From NCBI GenBank assembly GCA_028868735.1, contig JAGWTW010000005.1, positions 1 through 64,000 on the forward strand: 64,000 nucleotides of DNA, written 5' to 3'. The translations under genes and the position numbers were made by a program. The stretch's first letter is position 1, and each line of letters begins with the position of its first letter. The notes beneath the pieces were generated by a model. The model was given only the letters and a program-made list of their open reading frames with translations, was not told the DNA's origin and did not search any database. This document shows positions 35,816-43,335 of this stretch, one piece after another. The DNA comes from Hyphomicrobiales bacterium (lineage in GTDB: Bacteria > Pseudomonadota > Alphaproteobacteria > Rhizobiales > Beijerinckiaceae).

Positions 35816-36229
35816 ATGCGGATATCTCTGCGCGCAGGCGAGAAATTATATCTCAATGGCGCAGTGTTCCGCGTCGACCGCAAGGTGTCGATCGAACTCA
35901 TGAACGACGTCACGTTTCTTCTCGAGTCTCATGTGATGCAGGCGGGCGACGCTACGTCGCCGCTGAGGCAGGTCTATTTCGCGGTTCAATTGATGCTGAT
36001 GGACCCGGGAGACGCCCATGCGATCGAGCGCTCGGCGGAACGCATGTTCTCGGCGTTTCTCGAAGCCGCCGAGGGCTTGCCGATCGCAGACGATGTGGCA
36101 GCGATCAGGGACTCCTTTCGGCGAGGCCGGCTGATCGAAACCCTGAAAGCGTTGCGCGCGGCGTTTCCGAACGAGAGCGCGTTGATGTCGGGCCGCGACG
36201 GTTCATCGCGACGCGCGGTCGGGCGATAG
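35816..36229 (+). CDS. flbT: Flagellin translation regulator FlbT
   Basis: 137 residues from the ATG at 35816, one base after the flaF stop. Begins MRISLRAGEKLYLNGAVFRVDRKVSIELMNDVTFLLESHVM, the FlbT signature, followed by PLRQVYFAVQLMLMDP. FlbT binds flagellin mRNA and adjusts its translation or stability. The flaF-flbT-flgD-fliQ order is standard for rhizobia. Confidence 0.95.
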   Translation: MRISLRAGEKLYLNGAVFRVDRKVSIELMNDVTFLLESHVMQAGDATSPLRQVYFAVQLMLMDPGDAHAIERSAERMFSAFLEAAEGLPIADDVAAIRDSFRRGRLIETLKALRAAFPNESALMSGRDGSSRRAVGR

Positions 36230-36240
36230 GAGACGGGATC

Positions 36241-36642
36241 ATGGTCGTAACATCCGCAGCGCAGACGACGCCGACGAGTTCGGATTCGACGACGCCGGTT
36301 TCGACTCCGACGCTCAACTACAACGACTTCCTGCAATTGCTCATCGCCCAGATGCAGAACCAGGATCCAACCAGCCCAACCGATTCGACCCAGTGGGTCT
36401 CGCAGCTCGCGACTTTTTCCGGCGTCGAGCAAGCCGTGCAGACCAATGCGACGCTCAGCCAGATCCTCCAGGAATCCGCGTTGTCCGGCGCGAGCGCGTT
36501 GATCGGGCAGACGGCGACCTCGGCCGATGGAAAAACGAGCGGCGTCATCGCTTCGATCACGACGTCGACGAGCGGCGTTACCGCGAAATTGCAGGATGGA
36601 ACCTCGTTGCCGCTGAGCGCGGGGGTCACGGTCGGCCAATGA
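36241..36642 (+). CDS. flgD: Hook-cap protein FlgD
   Basis: 133 residues. The conserved core PTLNYNDFLQLLIAQMQNQDPTSPTDSTQWVSQLATFSGVEQAVQTN, with NQDP, is the FlgD signature. A short C-terminal Tudor/Ig-like part (LIGQTATSADGKTSGVIASITTSTSGVTAKLQDG) follows. The short length is usual in rhizobia. Needed as scaffold for hook growth. ATGA overlap with fliQ. Confidence 0.94.
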   Translation: MVVTSAAQTTPTSSDSTTPVSTPTLNYNDFLQLLIAQMQNQDPTSPTDSTQWVSQLATFSGVEQAVQTNATLSQILQESALSGASALIGQTATSADGKTSGVIASITTSTSGVTAKLQDGTSLPLSAGVTVGQ

Positions 36643-36911
36643 ACGAGGCGGACGCGCTCGAACTCATGCGCGCGGCGATGTGGGCGGTGATCGTCGCTTC
36701 AGGGCCGGCCGTAGGCGCCGCCATGATCGTCGGCCTGATCGTCGCGCTCTTTCAGGCGCTGACGCAGATCCAGGAATCGACGCTGACGTTCGTGCCCAAA
36801 ATCATTGCCGTCTTTCTGTCGCTGATGGCGGCGGCGCCGTTTATCGGCGGGCAGGTGTTCGCCTTCAGCGAGCAGGCGTTTGCGCGAATTGCGCACGGCT
36901 TTGGCCCTTAG
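36639..36911 (+). CDS. fliQ: Flagellar export gate protein FliQ
   Basis: 90 residues from the ATG at 36639, overlapping the flgD stop (ATGA). Two membrane helices: AMWAVIVASGPAVGAAMIVGLIVALFQALTQIQESTLTFVPKIIAVFLSLMAAAPFIG, including the FliQ motif ALTQIQE.TL.FVPKI. Part of the export gate with FliP and FliR. It is followed after 6 bases by an unknown membrane protein gene. Confidence 0.96.
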   Translation: MNEADALELMRAAMWAVIVASGPAVGAAMIVGLIVALFQALTQIQESTLTFVPKIIAVFLSLMAAAPFIGGQVFAFSEQAFARIAHGFGP

Positions 36912-36917
36912 CGAGGG

Positions 36918-37502
36918 ATGATGGCAGGGATCCGCGCAAGACCGGCGGTCGTCCGTCCGCCTTCGAAAAGGGCCGCGTCATCGCCGCTGCGCCGCCCCAA
37001 GCCCGGCGCCGCCGCGAAGGGGCGTGGCGATCTCGTCCTGACGATGTGCGGGATCGCGCTCGCCGGCGCATCCGCGCTGCTCGCCGGGGTGCAGATCGCC
37101 AACAATGACGGAACGCCCAAGATCAACGGCGGCGCGCATCTTGCGCTGTTCGGCAGGCCGTCGCGCGCCGTTTCTTCGGAACCTGCGGCGGCTCCCGTCA
37201 GCCGGGACGCGCCGGCCGCGAGCGGCAGCGTCCAGCCTGCCCAAGCGAACAAGCCAGCGGTCGACTATGGCGCGACGGCGTCGATCCCCAGAAGTTCGGC
37301 CGCTTCGTATGGAGAATGGATCATGATCGGGCCGCCCGAGCTTCGATTCGTAGATCGCGGCGTCGGCGCGTTTGCGACAACAGCAGGCGTCGTTCAGCGC
37401 GGCATCGGCGAGGAAGCGCCGCGCGGCGGCGTGATCGTCGGCTTTCGTCGGCGCGCCGGCAACTGGTTCGCGCTCGTGTCGCGCGGTCAGACCTCGAGAT
37501 AG
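36918..37502 (+). CDS. Uncharacterised membrane-anchored protein at the end of the flagellar region
   Basis: 194 residues, no family recognised. Basic N terminus (1-37), one membrane helix (about 39-60: LVLTMCGIALAGASALLAGVQIA), an alanine/proline-rich spacer (75-125) and a C-terminal domain (130-190: YGEWIMIGPPELRFVDRGVGAFAT ... GVIVGFRRRAGNWFALVSRG). It follows fliQ by 6 bases and is likely co-transcribed. Its 3' end overlaps the convergent livF by 16 bases. A motility role is possible by position only. Confidence 0.68.
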   Translation: MMAGIRARPAVVRPPSKRAASSPLRRPKPGAAAKGRGDLVLTMCGIALAGASALLAGVQIANNDGTPKINGGAHLALFGRPSRAVSSEPAAAPVSRDAPAASGSVQPAQANKPAVDYGATASIPRSSAASYGEWIMIGPPELRFVDRGVGAFATTAGVVQRGIGEEAPRGGVIVGFRRRAGNWFALVSRGQTSR

Positions 37503-38215
37503 GCGCGACGAATCTCCTCGTTGCCGCGCAATTCGTCGATCGAACCGGAATATCGAATTTCCCCGCGCTCGAGAATGTAGGCGCGGGCTGCGACGAGCGA
37601 GGCGAAAGGGAGATTCTGCTCCGACAACAGGATCGCCACGCCACTCGATCGCAGCGCCAGGATCATGTCCGCCATTGCGTCGACAATCACCGGAGCGACG
37701 CCTTCCGAAGGTTCGTCCAGCAGAATGGCGTAGGGATTGCCCATCAAGGTTCGGGCGACCGTGAGCATTTGCTGTTCGCCGCCCGACATACGGCCCGCGG
37801 CGCGCCGACGCGCTTCGGCGAGATTCGGAAACAGCTCGAAGAGCCGCTCCGGCGTCCATGGGTCGACGAGGCGACCGTCCGCGTTCTTGCGCGCGGGCCT
37901 GCGTCCGACCTCGAGATTTTCGAGCACGGTCAGGTCGGAGAAAACGCGCCGGTCCTCCGGGACGAATCCGAGGCCGAGACGGGCGATTTCGTATGGCCGA
38001 AGATGCGATATGTCCGCGTCGCGGAACGTGATATCGCCGCTGCGCTGGTCCAAAAGGCCCATGATCGCTTTCAGCGTCGTCGACTTGCCGGCGCCGTTGC
38101 GGCCCATCAAGGCGACGACTTCGCCTGCGCGCAGGTCGAGATCGATCCCGAACAAGATTTGCGCCGCGCCATAGCGCGCGGTGAGGGAGCGGACGCTGAG
38201 CAGGGAATCGCTCAT
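37487..38215 (-). CDS. livF: Branched-chain-type ABC transporter ATPase LivF
   Basis: 242 residues from the ATG at 38215 (ATGA overlap with livG). Walker A GRNGAGKST, signature MSGGEQQ, Walker B ILLDEPS, all intact. Belongs to the HAAT (LivF) branch: it begins LLSVRSLTARYGAAQILFGIDLDL. Powers uptake through the LivHM membrane protein. Last gene of the minus-strand operon that starts with the Rieske oxygenase at 43193. Confidence 0.95.
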   Translation of the reverse strand: MSDSLLSVRSLTARYGAAQILFGIDLDLRAGEVVALMGRNGAGKSTTLKAIMGLLDQRSGDITFRDADISHLRPYEIARLGLGFVPEDRRVFSDLTVLENLEVGRRPARKNADGRLVDPWTPERLFELFPNLAEARRRAAGRMSGGEQQMLTVARTLMGNPYAILLDEPSEGVAPVIVDAMADMILALRSSGVAILLSEQNLPFASLVAARAYILERGEIRYSGSIDELRGNEEIRRAYLEV

Positions 38216-38973
38216 GCATGCAGTCCGGCTGTCTTGCCGGCGCCGAAATAGACTTCGCGCACGCGCGGGTTGTCGCGCACGCTGTCGCGGTCGCCTTCGG
38301 CGATCATCTTGCCGCGCGCAAGAACGATCAGCTTGTCGGCATAGCCGAATACGACGTCCATCGAATGCTCGGTGAAAAGCACGCCTATGCCGTTCTCGTG
38401 CGCGAGATCGCGCGTCAGGGCCATGAGGGCGATCCGTTCCTTCGGCGCCATGCCTGCGGTCGGCTCGTCCATCAGCAGAACTTTCGGCCTGTTGGCGAGC
38501 GCAATCGCCAGTTCGATGCGCTTGACGTCGCCGTAGGCGAGGATGCCGCAGGGACGCTCGGCCTGGTCGGCCATGCCGACCCGCTCGAGCAACGACATCG
38601 CTTCCTCGCGCGCGTGCCGGTCTGCGCGGCGCCACATGCGATAGAGCAGGCCCTCGCGGGAAATCAGCGCCATCTGCACATTTTCCACCGCGGTCATGGA
38701 GCCGAAAGTCGCAGCGATCTGAAACGTGCGGCCGACGCCCATTCGCCAGATATCGTGCGGAGGAAGCCCGACGATATTCTTTCCGTCGAGCAGAACGCGC
38801 CCCGCGTCCGGCCGCAGCTGGCCATTGACCATGTTGAAGCAGGTCGATTTCCCGGCGCCGTTCGGGCCGATCATCGCCAGCAGCTCGCCAGCCTCGAGAC
38901 GGAAACTGACGTTGTCGACGGCACAAACGCCGCCGAAGCCTTTCGCAAGGTTTTCGACGAGGAGGAGGGTCAT
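38212..38973 (-). CDS. livG: Branched-chain-type ABC transporter ATPase LivG
   Basis: 253 residues from the ATG at 38973, preceded by GAGGAGGAG and overlapping the livHM stop. Walker A GPNGAGKST, the LivG-type VGRTFQIAATFGSMTAVENVQ stretch, and Walker B VLLMDEPTAGM. The usual LSGG signature reads LAYGDVKR here, a common variant in this subfamily. Works as a heterodimer with LivF. Confidence 0.94.
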   Translation of the reverse strand: MTLLLVENLAKGFGGVCAVDNVSFRLEAGELLAMIGPNGAGKSTCFNMVNGQLRPDAGRVLLDGKNIVGLPPHDIWRMGVGRTFQIAATFGSMTAVENVQMALISREGLLYRMWRRADRHAREEAMSLLERVGMADQAERPCGILAYGDVKRIELAIALANRPKVLLMDEPTAGMAPKERIALMALTRDLAHENGIGVLFTEHSMDVVFGYADKLIVLARGKMIAEGDRDSVRDNPRVREVYFGAGKTAGLHA

Positions 38974-40850
38974 GCCCGGCGCAGCCTGAAGCGCAGCGCG
39001 CCAACGAGGCCGCCGGGGAAGGCCAGCACCAGAATGAGGATGAGCACGCCGAGCGCAGCCCGCCAATATTCGAAATCGCGCGCCACCTGATCCTGCAGGA
39101 CGAGAAACGACGCTGCGCCGATCACGGGGCCCGCCAGAGATTGCACGCCGCCGAGCAGGACCATGACGAGGCCGTCGATGGACCTCGAAACGCTGATCGT
39201 CTCGGGCGAGATGCTGCCTTTGGAAAACGCGAACAGGCCGCCCGCCAGGCCGCAGAAGGCGCCGGCCACGATGAACGCGATCCATTGAATGCGGCGCACG
39301 TCGATGCCGATCGCCTCGCTCCGAAGGCTGGAATCGCGCGTCGCGCGCAGCGCGAAGCCGAACGGCGAAAACAGGATGCGGCGAATCGCCAGCACGCAGG
39401 CGGCGCACACAACAAGCGCGAGGTAGAAATATGTCGTTTTGGAAGCGAGCCATGCGCTCGGCCATACGCCGATGATGCCGTTGCTGCCGCCCGTCAGATC
39501 ATCCCATTGCAGAACGATCGACCAGACGATCTGGCCGAAGGCCAGCGTCAGCATCGCGAGATAGACGCCCGACAGTCTGACGCAGAACCAGCCGAACAAG
39601 AGCGCGCCGAGACCGCCGCCGAGCGGAGACAGCAAGAGCGCAACCGGCATCGGCAGTCCAGCCGCTTTCAGCAGAAGCGCCGACGCATAGGCGCCGAGTC
39701 CGAAATAGGCGGCGTGGCCGAAGGAATGCATGCCGCCCGGGCCCATGATGAAATGGAGCGACGTCGCAAACAGCACGCCGACGAATATGTCTATGGCGAG
39801 CACGATTGCGTAGGAATTGCCGCCGGCGAGCAGGGGCAGCAGCAACAGGGCGACAAACACCGCGCTGGCGAGCCATTTCTGCGCGCGTCCGGCGGGCGCG
39901 AGCGGCGTCTCGGGCGGCCCCGCCGACACCGCCGCCGCCTGGGGCTTTCCGAGCAGCCCCCATGGACGCAGGACGAGGACGACAGCCATGACCACGAATT
40001 CCGCGACCAACGTGAATTTCGGAAATGCGATCGTCAGTCCGAATGGGAGCGCGATCGTTCCAAGCGCGATACACAGCGCCTTGATCTCTGCGATCAGGAC
40101 GGCGGCGAGGAAGGCGCCGGGAATCGAGCCGAGGCCGCCGACGACGACGACCACGAACGCGTCGCCGATGGCGGTGATGTCGATTCCCGCATTCGCCGGC
40201 TCGCGCGGCAATTGCAGCGCGCCGCCGAGGCCGGCGAGAAACGCGCCGAGGCAGAAGACGCTCGTCATCAGCAACGCCTGATTGACGCCGAGCGCGCCCA
40301 CCATGTCGCGATCTTGGGTCGCCGCGCGCAGCAGAACGCCCCAGCGCGTGCGCGTGAGCAGCAGATGCAGGCCCGCAAGCACGACAACGCCGATCAAGAT
40401 CAGCATGGCGTCGTATTGCGGCAGCCTGCGCCCGAGAATCGATATGGCGCCGGCAAGCCCCGGGGCGCGAGGCCCGAGCAGATCCTCGATGCCCCAGATC
40501 GCCAGCACCGCGTCTTTCACGATCAGCGAAACTGCGAAGGTCGCAAGCAGCTGGAACAGTTCCGGCGTGCGGTAGATCCGCCGCAGCACCACGATCTCGA
40601 TCATGGCGCCGATCGCGCCGACGGCGAGCGCGGCGAGCAGAACCGATCCCCAGAAACCGAGCGGCGTGCCGCCGATGCGCTCGAGGATCGAGTAGGCGAC
40701 ATAGGCGCCCAGCATGTAGAGCGAGCCGTGCGCGAAATTCACGATCCGCGACACGCCGAAGATCAGGGACAGGCCGGCCGACAACAGAAACAGCGACGAC
40801 GCGTCGGCCAGACCATTCAGCAATTGAACCAGAAGCCCTGCAGCGCTCAT
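38970..40850 (-). CDS. ABC transporter permease, LivH-LivM fusion
   Basis: 626 residues that join both permeases of a branched-chain-type importer. Residues 1-300 are LivH-like (LLSAGLSLIFGVSRIVNFAHGSLYMLGAY ... AVVVVVGGLGSIPGAFLAA). Residues about 335-626 are LivM-like (FIMGPGGMHSFGHAAYFGLGAYASA, AIGIDVRRIQWIAFIVAGAFCGLAGGLFA, VMVLLGGVQSLAGPVIGA). About 16 membrane helices in all. Fused LivHM proteins occur elsewhere in alphaproteobacteria. ATGA overlap with livG; the binding-protein gene is 57 bases upstream. Confidence 0.95.
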   Translation of the reverse strand: MSAAGLLVQLLNGLADASSLFLLSAGLSLIFGVSRIVNFAHGSLYMLGAYVAYSILERIGGTPLGFWGSVLLAALAVGAIGAMIEIVVLRRIYRTPELFQLLATFAVSLIVKDAVLAIWGIEDLLGPRAPGLAGAISILGRRLPQYDAMLILIGVVVLAGLHLLLTRTRWGVLLRAATQDRDMVGALGVNQALLMTSVFCLGAFLAGLGGALQLPREPANAGIDITAIGDAFVVVVVGGLGSIPGAFLAAVLIAEIKALCIALGTIALPFGLTIAFPKFTLVAEFVVMAVVLVLRPWGLLGKPQAAAVSAGPPETPLAPAGRAQKWLASAVFVALLLLPLLAGGNSYAIVLAIDIFVGVLFATSLHFIMGPGGMHSFGHAAYFGLGAYASALLLKAAGLPMPVALLLSPLGGGLGALLFGWFCVRLSGVYLAMLTLAFGQIVWSIVLQWDDLTGGSNGIIGVWPSAWLASKTTYFYLALVVCAACVLAIRRILFSPFGFALRATRDSSLRSEAIGIDVRRIQWIAFIVAGAFCGLAGGLFAFSKGSISPETISVSRSIDGLVMVLLGGVQSLAGPVIGAASFLVLQDQVARDFEYWRAALGVLILILVLAFPGGLVGALRFRLRRA

Positions 40851-40907
40851 GATTTTCGCGTCGTCTCCGGCGGGATCAAGGGCGACAGGGCCGCTGTATC
40901 TTGCGCC

Positions 40908-42104
40908 TCAGTCCGCAGGCCTCAGTTTCTTGACCTCTTCGTCGGTCGGCTGGAAGTCGGAGCCGTCCTTGTAGGAGAAATCCACCATCACGCCCTTGCC
41001 GTCCTTCACGGCCGTCTTGCCGACATAGGCGCCGAGCGTCGATTGATGGTCCTGCTTGCGGAACATGACCTTGCCGAACGGAGACATGAATTCGAGTCCC
41101 TCGAACGCGTTGATCATCGCATTCGTATCCGTCGAACCGGCCTTTTTCACGCCCGCCGCAACCGCCTGGATGGCGGTATAGCCGACGATCGATCCGATGC
41201 GCGGATAGTCGTTGTACTGTTTCTGGTAGGCGGCCAGGAATTTGTCGTGCTCCGGAGTCTTGATCGCGTACCAGGGATAGCCGGTGACGTACCATCCGAC
41301 CGGCGCCTCGGCTTTCAAGGGATCGATGTATTCGGGTTCGCCGGTCAGCAGGCTGACGACCGTCTTGTCCTTGAACAGATCGCGCGTCTCGCCTTCGCGA
41401 ACGAATTTCGCGAGATCGGCGCCGAACAGGACGTTGAAGATCGCGTCCGGTTTGGCGTCCGAGATCGCCTGCGTCACGACGCCTGCGTCGATCTTGCCGA
41501 GCGGCGTCGCCTGATCGCTGACGAATTCGACGTCGGGCTGCCTGGCCTTGAGCAGCTCCTTGAAGGTCGCGACGGCGGATTGACCGTACTCGTAGTTCGG
41601 ATAGACGAGCGCCCACCGCTTCTTTTTCGCGGCGACCGCTTCCGGGATCAGCATCTTGACCTGCATGTAGGTCGAGGGCCGAAGGCGGAACGTATAGCGA
41701 TTGCCGCCGTCCCAGACGATCTTGTTGGTGAGCGGTTCGGAAGCGAGGAAAAACACCTTGTTCTGCTTCGCGAAATCGGTCAGCGCGACGCCGATGTTGG
41801 AGAGGAAGCCGCCGACCAGAAAGTCGACCTTCTCGCGCGAGAGCAGCTCCTCGGCGTTTCGCACGGCATCGCCGGGATTGCCGCCGTCGTCGCGCGTCAC
41901 GACCTCCAGCTTGCGACCGTTGACGCCGCCTGCGGCGTTGATCTCCTGAACGGCGAGGTCCATTCCCTTGCGATAAGGTTCGAGGAACGCAGCCTGCGCC
42001 TTGTAGCTGTTGATCTCGCCGATGCGAATCGGCCCCTGCGTCTGCGCATGGGCGCCGAGGGCGAACGCCGCCAGGAAGGCCGCTCCCAGAATGCTTGCTC
42101 GCAT
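40908..42104 (-). CDS. ABC transporter substrate-binding protein (Leu/Ile/Val-binding type)
   Basis: 398 residues. Signal peptide MRASILGAAFLAAFALGAHAQ, then a periplasmic binding fold of the LivK/peripla_BP_6 type: GPIRIGEINSYKAQAAFLEPYRKGMDLAVQEINAAGGVNGRKLEVV, DDGGNPGDAVRNAEEL and NYEYGQSAVATFK. It would deliver a ligand to LivHMGF. Such proteins bind aromatic and other carboxylates as well as amino acids. The linked Rieske oxygenase and nicotinate-type genes make an N-heteroaromatic acid a likely ligand (inference). Confidence 0.93.
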   Translation of the reverse strand: MRASILGAAFLAAFALGAHAQTQGPIRIGEINSYKAQAAFLEPYRKGMDLAVQEINAAGGVNGRKLEVVTRDDGGNPGDAVRNAEELLSREKVDFLVGGFLSNIGVALTDFAKQNKVFFLASEPLTNKIVWDGGNRYTFRLRPSTYMQVKMLIPEAVAAKKKRWALVYPNYEYGQSAVATFKELLKARQPDVEFVSDQATPLGKIDAGVVTQAISDAKPDAIFNVLFGADLAKFVREGETRDLFKDKTVVSLLTGEPEYIDPLKAEAPVGWYVTGYPWYAIKTPEHDKFLAAYQKQYNDYPRIGSIVGYTAIQAVAAGVKKAGSTDTNAMINAFEGLEFMSPFGKVMFRKQDHQSTLGAYVGKTAVKDGKGVMVDFSYKDGSDFQPTDEEVKKLRPAD

Positions 42105-42120
42105 ATCGTTCTCCTAGCAG

Positions 42121-42141
42121 GCAGCTCTCGTGTCGAGCTGC
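42121..42141. other. Intergenic hairpin between oxygenase and binding-protein genes
   Basis: Perfect 7-bp inverted repeat GCAGCTC / GAGCTGC with a 7-base loop, in the 42-base gap between the Rieske oxygenase stop and the binding-protein start. No T tract. Such hairpins often partially terminate or protect the mRNA so that the binding protein is made in different amounts from its neighbours. Confidence 0.45.
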
Positions 42142-42146
42142 GAATT

Positions 42147-43193
42147 CTACGCCGCCTGATGGCCGACGCTACGTTCAGCGGCGATCATGTCGGCCACCAT
42201 ACGGCGCATTCTGACCGGGGACGCGTCCATTGCAAAGCGCAGAGGCCTGCGCTCGGGCATTCGCTGTTCGTTCGCCTCGATACGCTCGAGGATGAGCTTG
42301 TCTTCGGCGAAGGCCATCCGAAAATTTTCGATCATCGACTGGCGCGTCGCCTCGTCCGCCTTGAAATTGGCGACGAATTGCCAGTGATCGATCGAATGCG
42401 CCTCGTCGACCGGCGTCATGAAATGGCAGGCGTAAATCTGAACGCCGTTGTCGCGACGCCCTTCCGGAGCGCCCGTGCCGGTCGGCGCGCTGCCGAAGTC
42501 GATCACCGCGATGTTCGGCGCGTGGTAGTGATAATAATGCCACCGGTCGACCGGACCGGCGAATCCCCCGAATTTCTGGAACAACGGGATCGCCGGGGCG
42601 TCGATGATCCATCGCCAGGTGAGGATTTTCTTCTCGGGTTCGCTCATTTCCCATTGGACCGGAACGTCCTCGCTTTGGGCGTTGCCGAGCGTCGAGAGAT
42701 GAACGAAGCTGACATGCGACGGGTCACAGAGATTGTCGGCGAGCGAAAGATAGTTCGCGGCTACCGGAAGCGCATCGCCTTCGACCGCCATCCATTCCGG
42801 ATCGTGATATTGCGGCAGATCGTAGATCGTCGAGGGATCGGCACGGTCGGCTGCGCCCATCCATATCCAAGCGAGCCCCATCCGCTCCGCGACCGGATAG
42901 GCGCGCACGCGCGCGTTCGCGGGAATCAGCTCCTGGCCTGGAATGCGTATGCAGCGGCCCGACGCGTCGAACGTCGCGCCGTGATACCCGCATTCCAGGG
43001 CGTCGCCTTTGCGCTTGCCGAAGGAAAGCGGGAGAAGGCGGTGAGGGCAGACGTCTTCGAGCGCGACGACCGCGCCGTCCGACTTCCTGTAAAGGACGAT
43101 GTCTTCGTTGAGGATTCGACGGGAAACGGGAGCGTCGCCGATGTCGCGCGACCAGCCCGCGGGGTACCAGGCGCTACGAAGAAAGTCGCTCAT
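42147..43193 (-). CDS. Rieske non-haem iron ring oxygenase (vanillate demethylase-like)
   Basis: 348 residues. Rieske centre C49-x-H51 and C68-x2-H71 in the N-terminal domain. The mononuclear iron site is in LADNLCDPSHVSFVH (H160, H165, with nearby aspartates D153 and D157). Starts SDFLRSAWYPAGWS, typical of the VanA/phthalate-oxygenase group. It hydroxylates or demethylates an aromatic acid using electrons from a reductase; none is adjacent, but a flavoprotein reductase lies at 47416. First gene of the operon with the ABC importer, and divergent from the 6-hydroxynicotinate reductase-like gene. Confidence 0.92.
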   Translation of the reverse strand: MSDFLRSAWYPAGWSRDIGDAPVSRRILNEDIVLYRKSDGAVVALEDVCPHRLLPLSFGKRKGDALECGYHGATFDASGRCIRIPGQELIPANARVRAYPVAERMGLAWIWMGAADRADPSTIYDLPQYHDPEWMAVEGDALPVAANYLSLADNLCDPSHVSFVHLSTLGNAQSEDVPVQWEMSEPEKKILTWRWIIDAPAIPLFQKFGGFAGPVDRWHYYHYHAPNIAVIDFGSAPTGTGAPEGRRDNGVQIYACHFMTPVDEAHSIDHWQFVANFKADEATRQSMIENFRMAFAEDKLILERIEANEQRMPERRPLRFAMDASPVRMRRMVADMIAAERSVGHQAA

Positions 43194-43335
43194 TGCAGAC
43201 CTCTTTTCCCGACGACGCGCTTGACAGGCTTTCGGCCCGGCTGATTATTTGTACACTAATGAAAGACCGCGGGACGCTTTTGTGTCAAGCGCGTTTCGCG
43301 GTCAGTCCGTCGGTTGCCAACCGAATGGAGCGCCC
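43194..43335. promoter_or_regulatory. Divergent promoter region with facing -35 boxes
   Basis: 142 bases between the Rieske oxygenase/importer operon (minus) and the reductase operon (plus). On the plus strand TTGACA lies at 43221-43226 with an AT-rich GATTAT at 43243-43248 (16-base spacer). On the minus strand another TTGACA occupies 43288-43283 and points the other way. Both are embedded in GCGCTTGACA. The 14-bp operator (43247-43260) lies between them, so one repressor could control both operons. Confidence 0.65.
43247..43260. promoter_or_regulatory. Predicted MarR-type operator, copy 1
   Basis: ATTTGTACACTAAT, an imperfect dyad overlapping the probable -10 region of the reductase promoter. 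It matches the copies at 50568 (GTTTGTATGCTAAC) and 52344 (ATTTGTATACGAAC); shared consensus RTTTGTAYRCKAAY. Position over the promoter suggests repression. Confidence 0.65.

Noticed and set aside
39141-43244. Very long open frame (over 1300 codons) on the plus strand opposite the importer and Rieske genes
   Set aside because: It is antisense to five well-recognised genes, has an arginine/aspartate-rich low-complexity composition typical of shadow frames in GC-rich DNA, and shows no domain.
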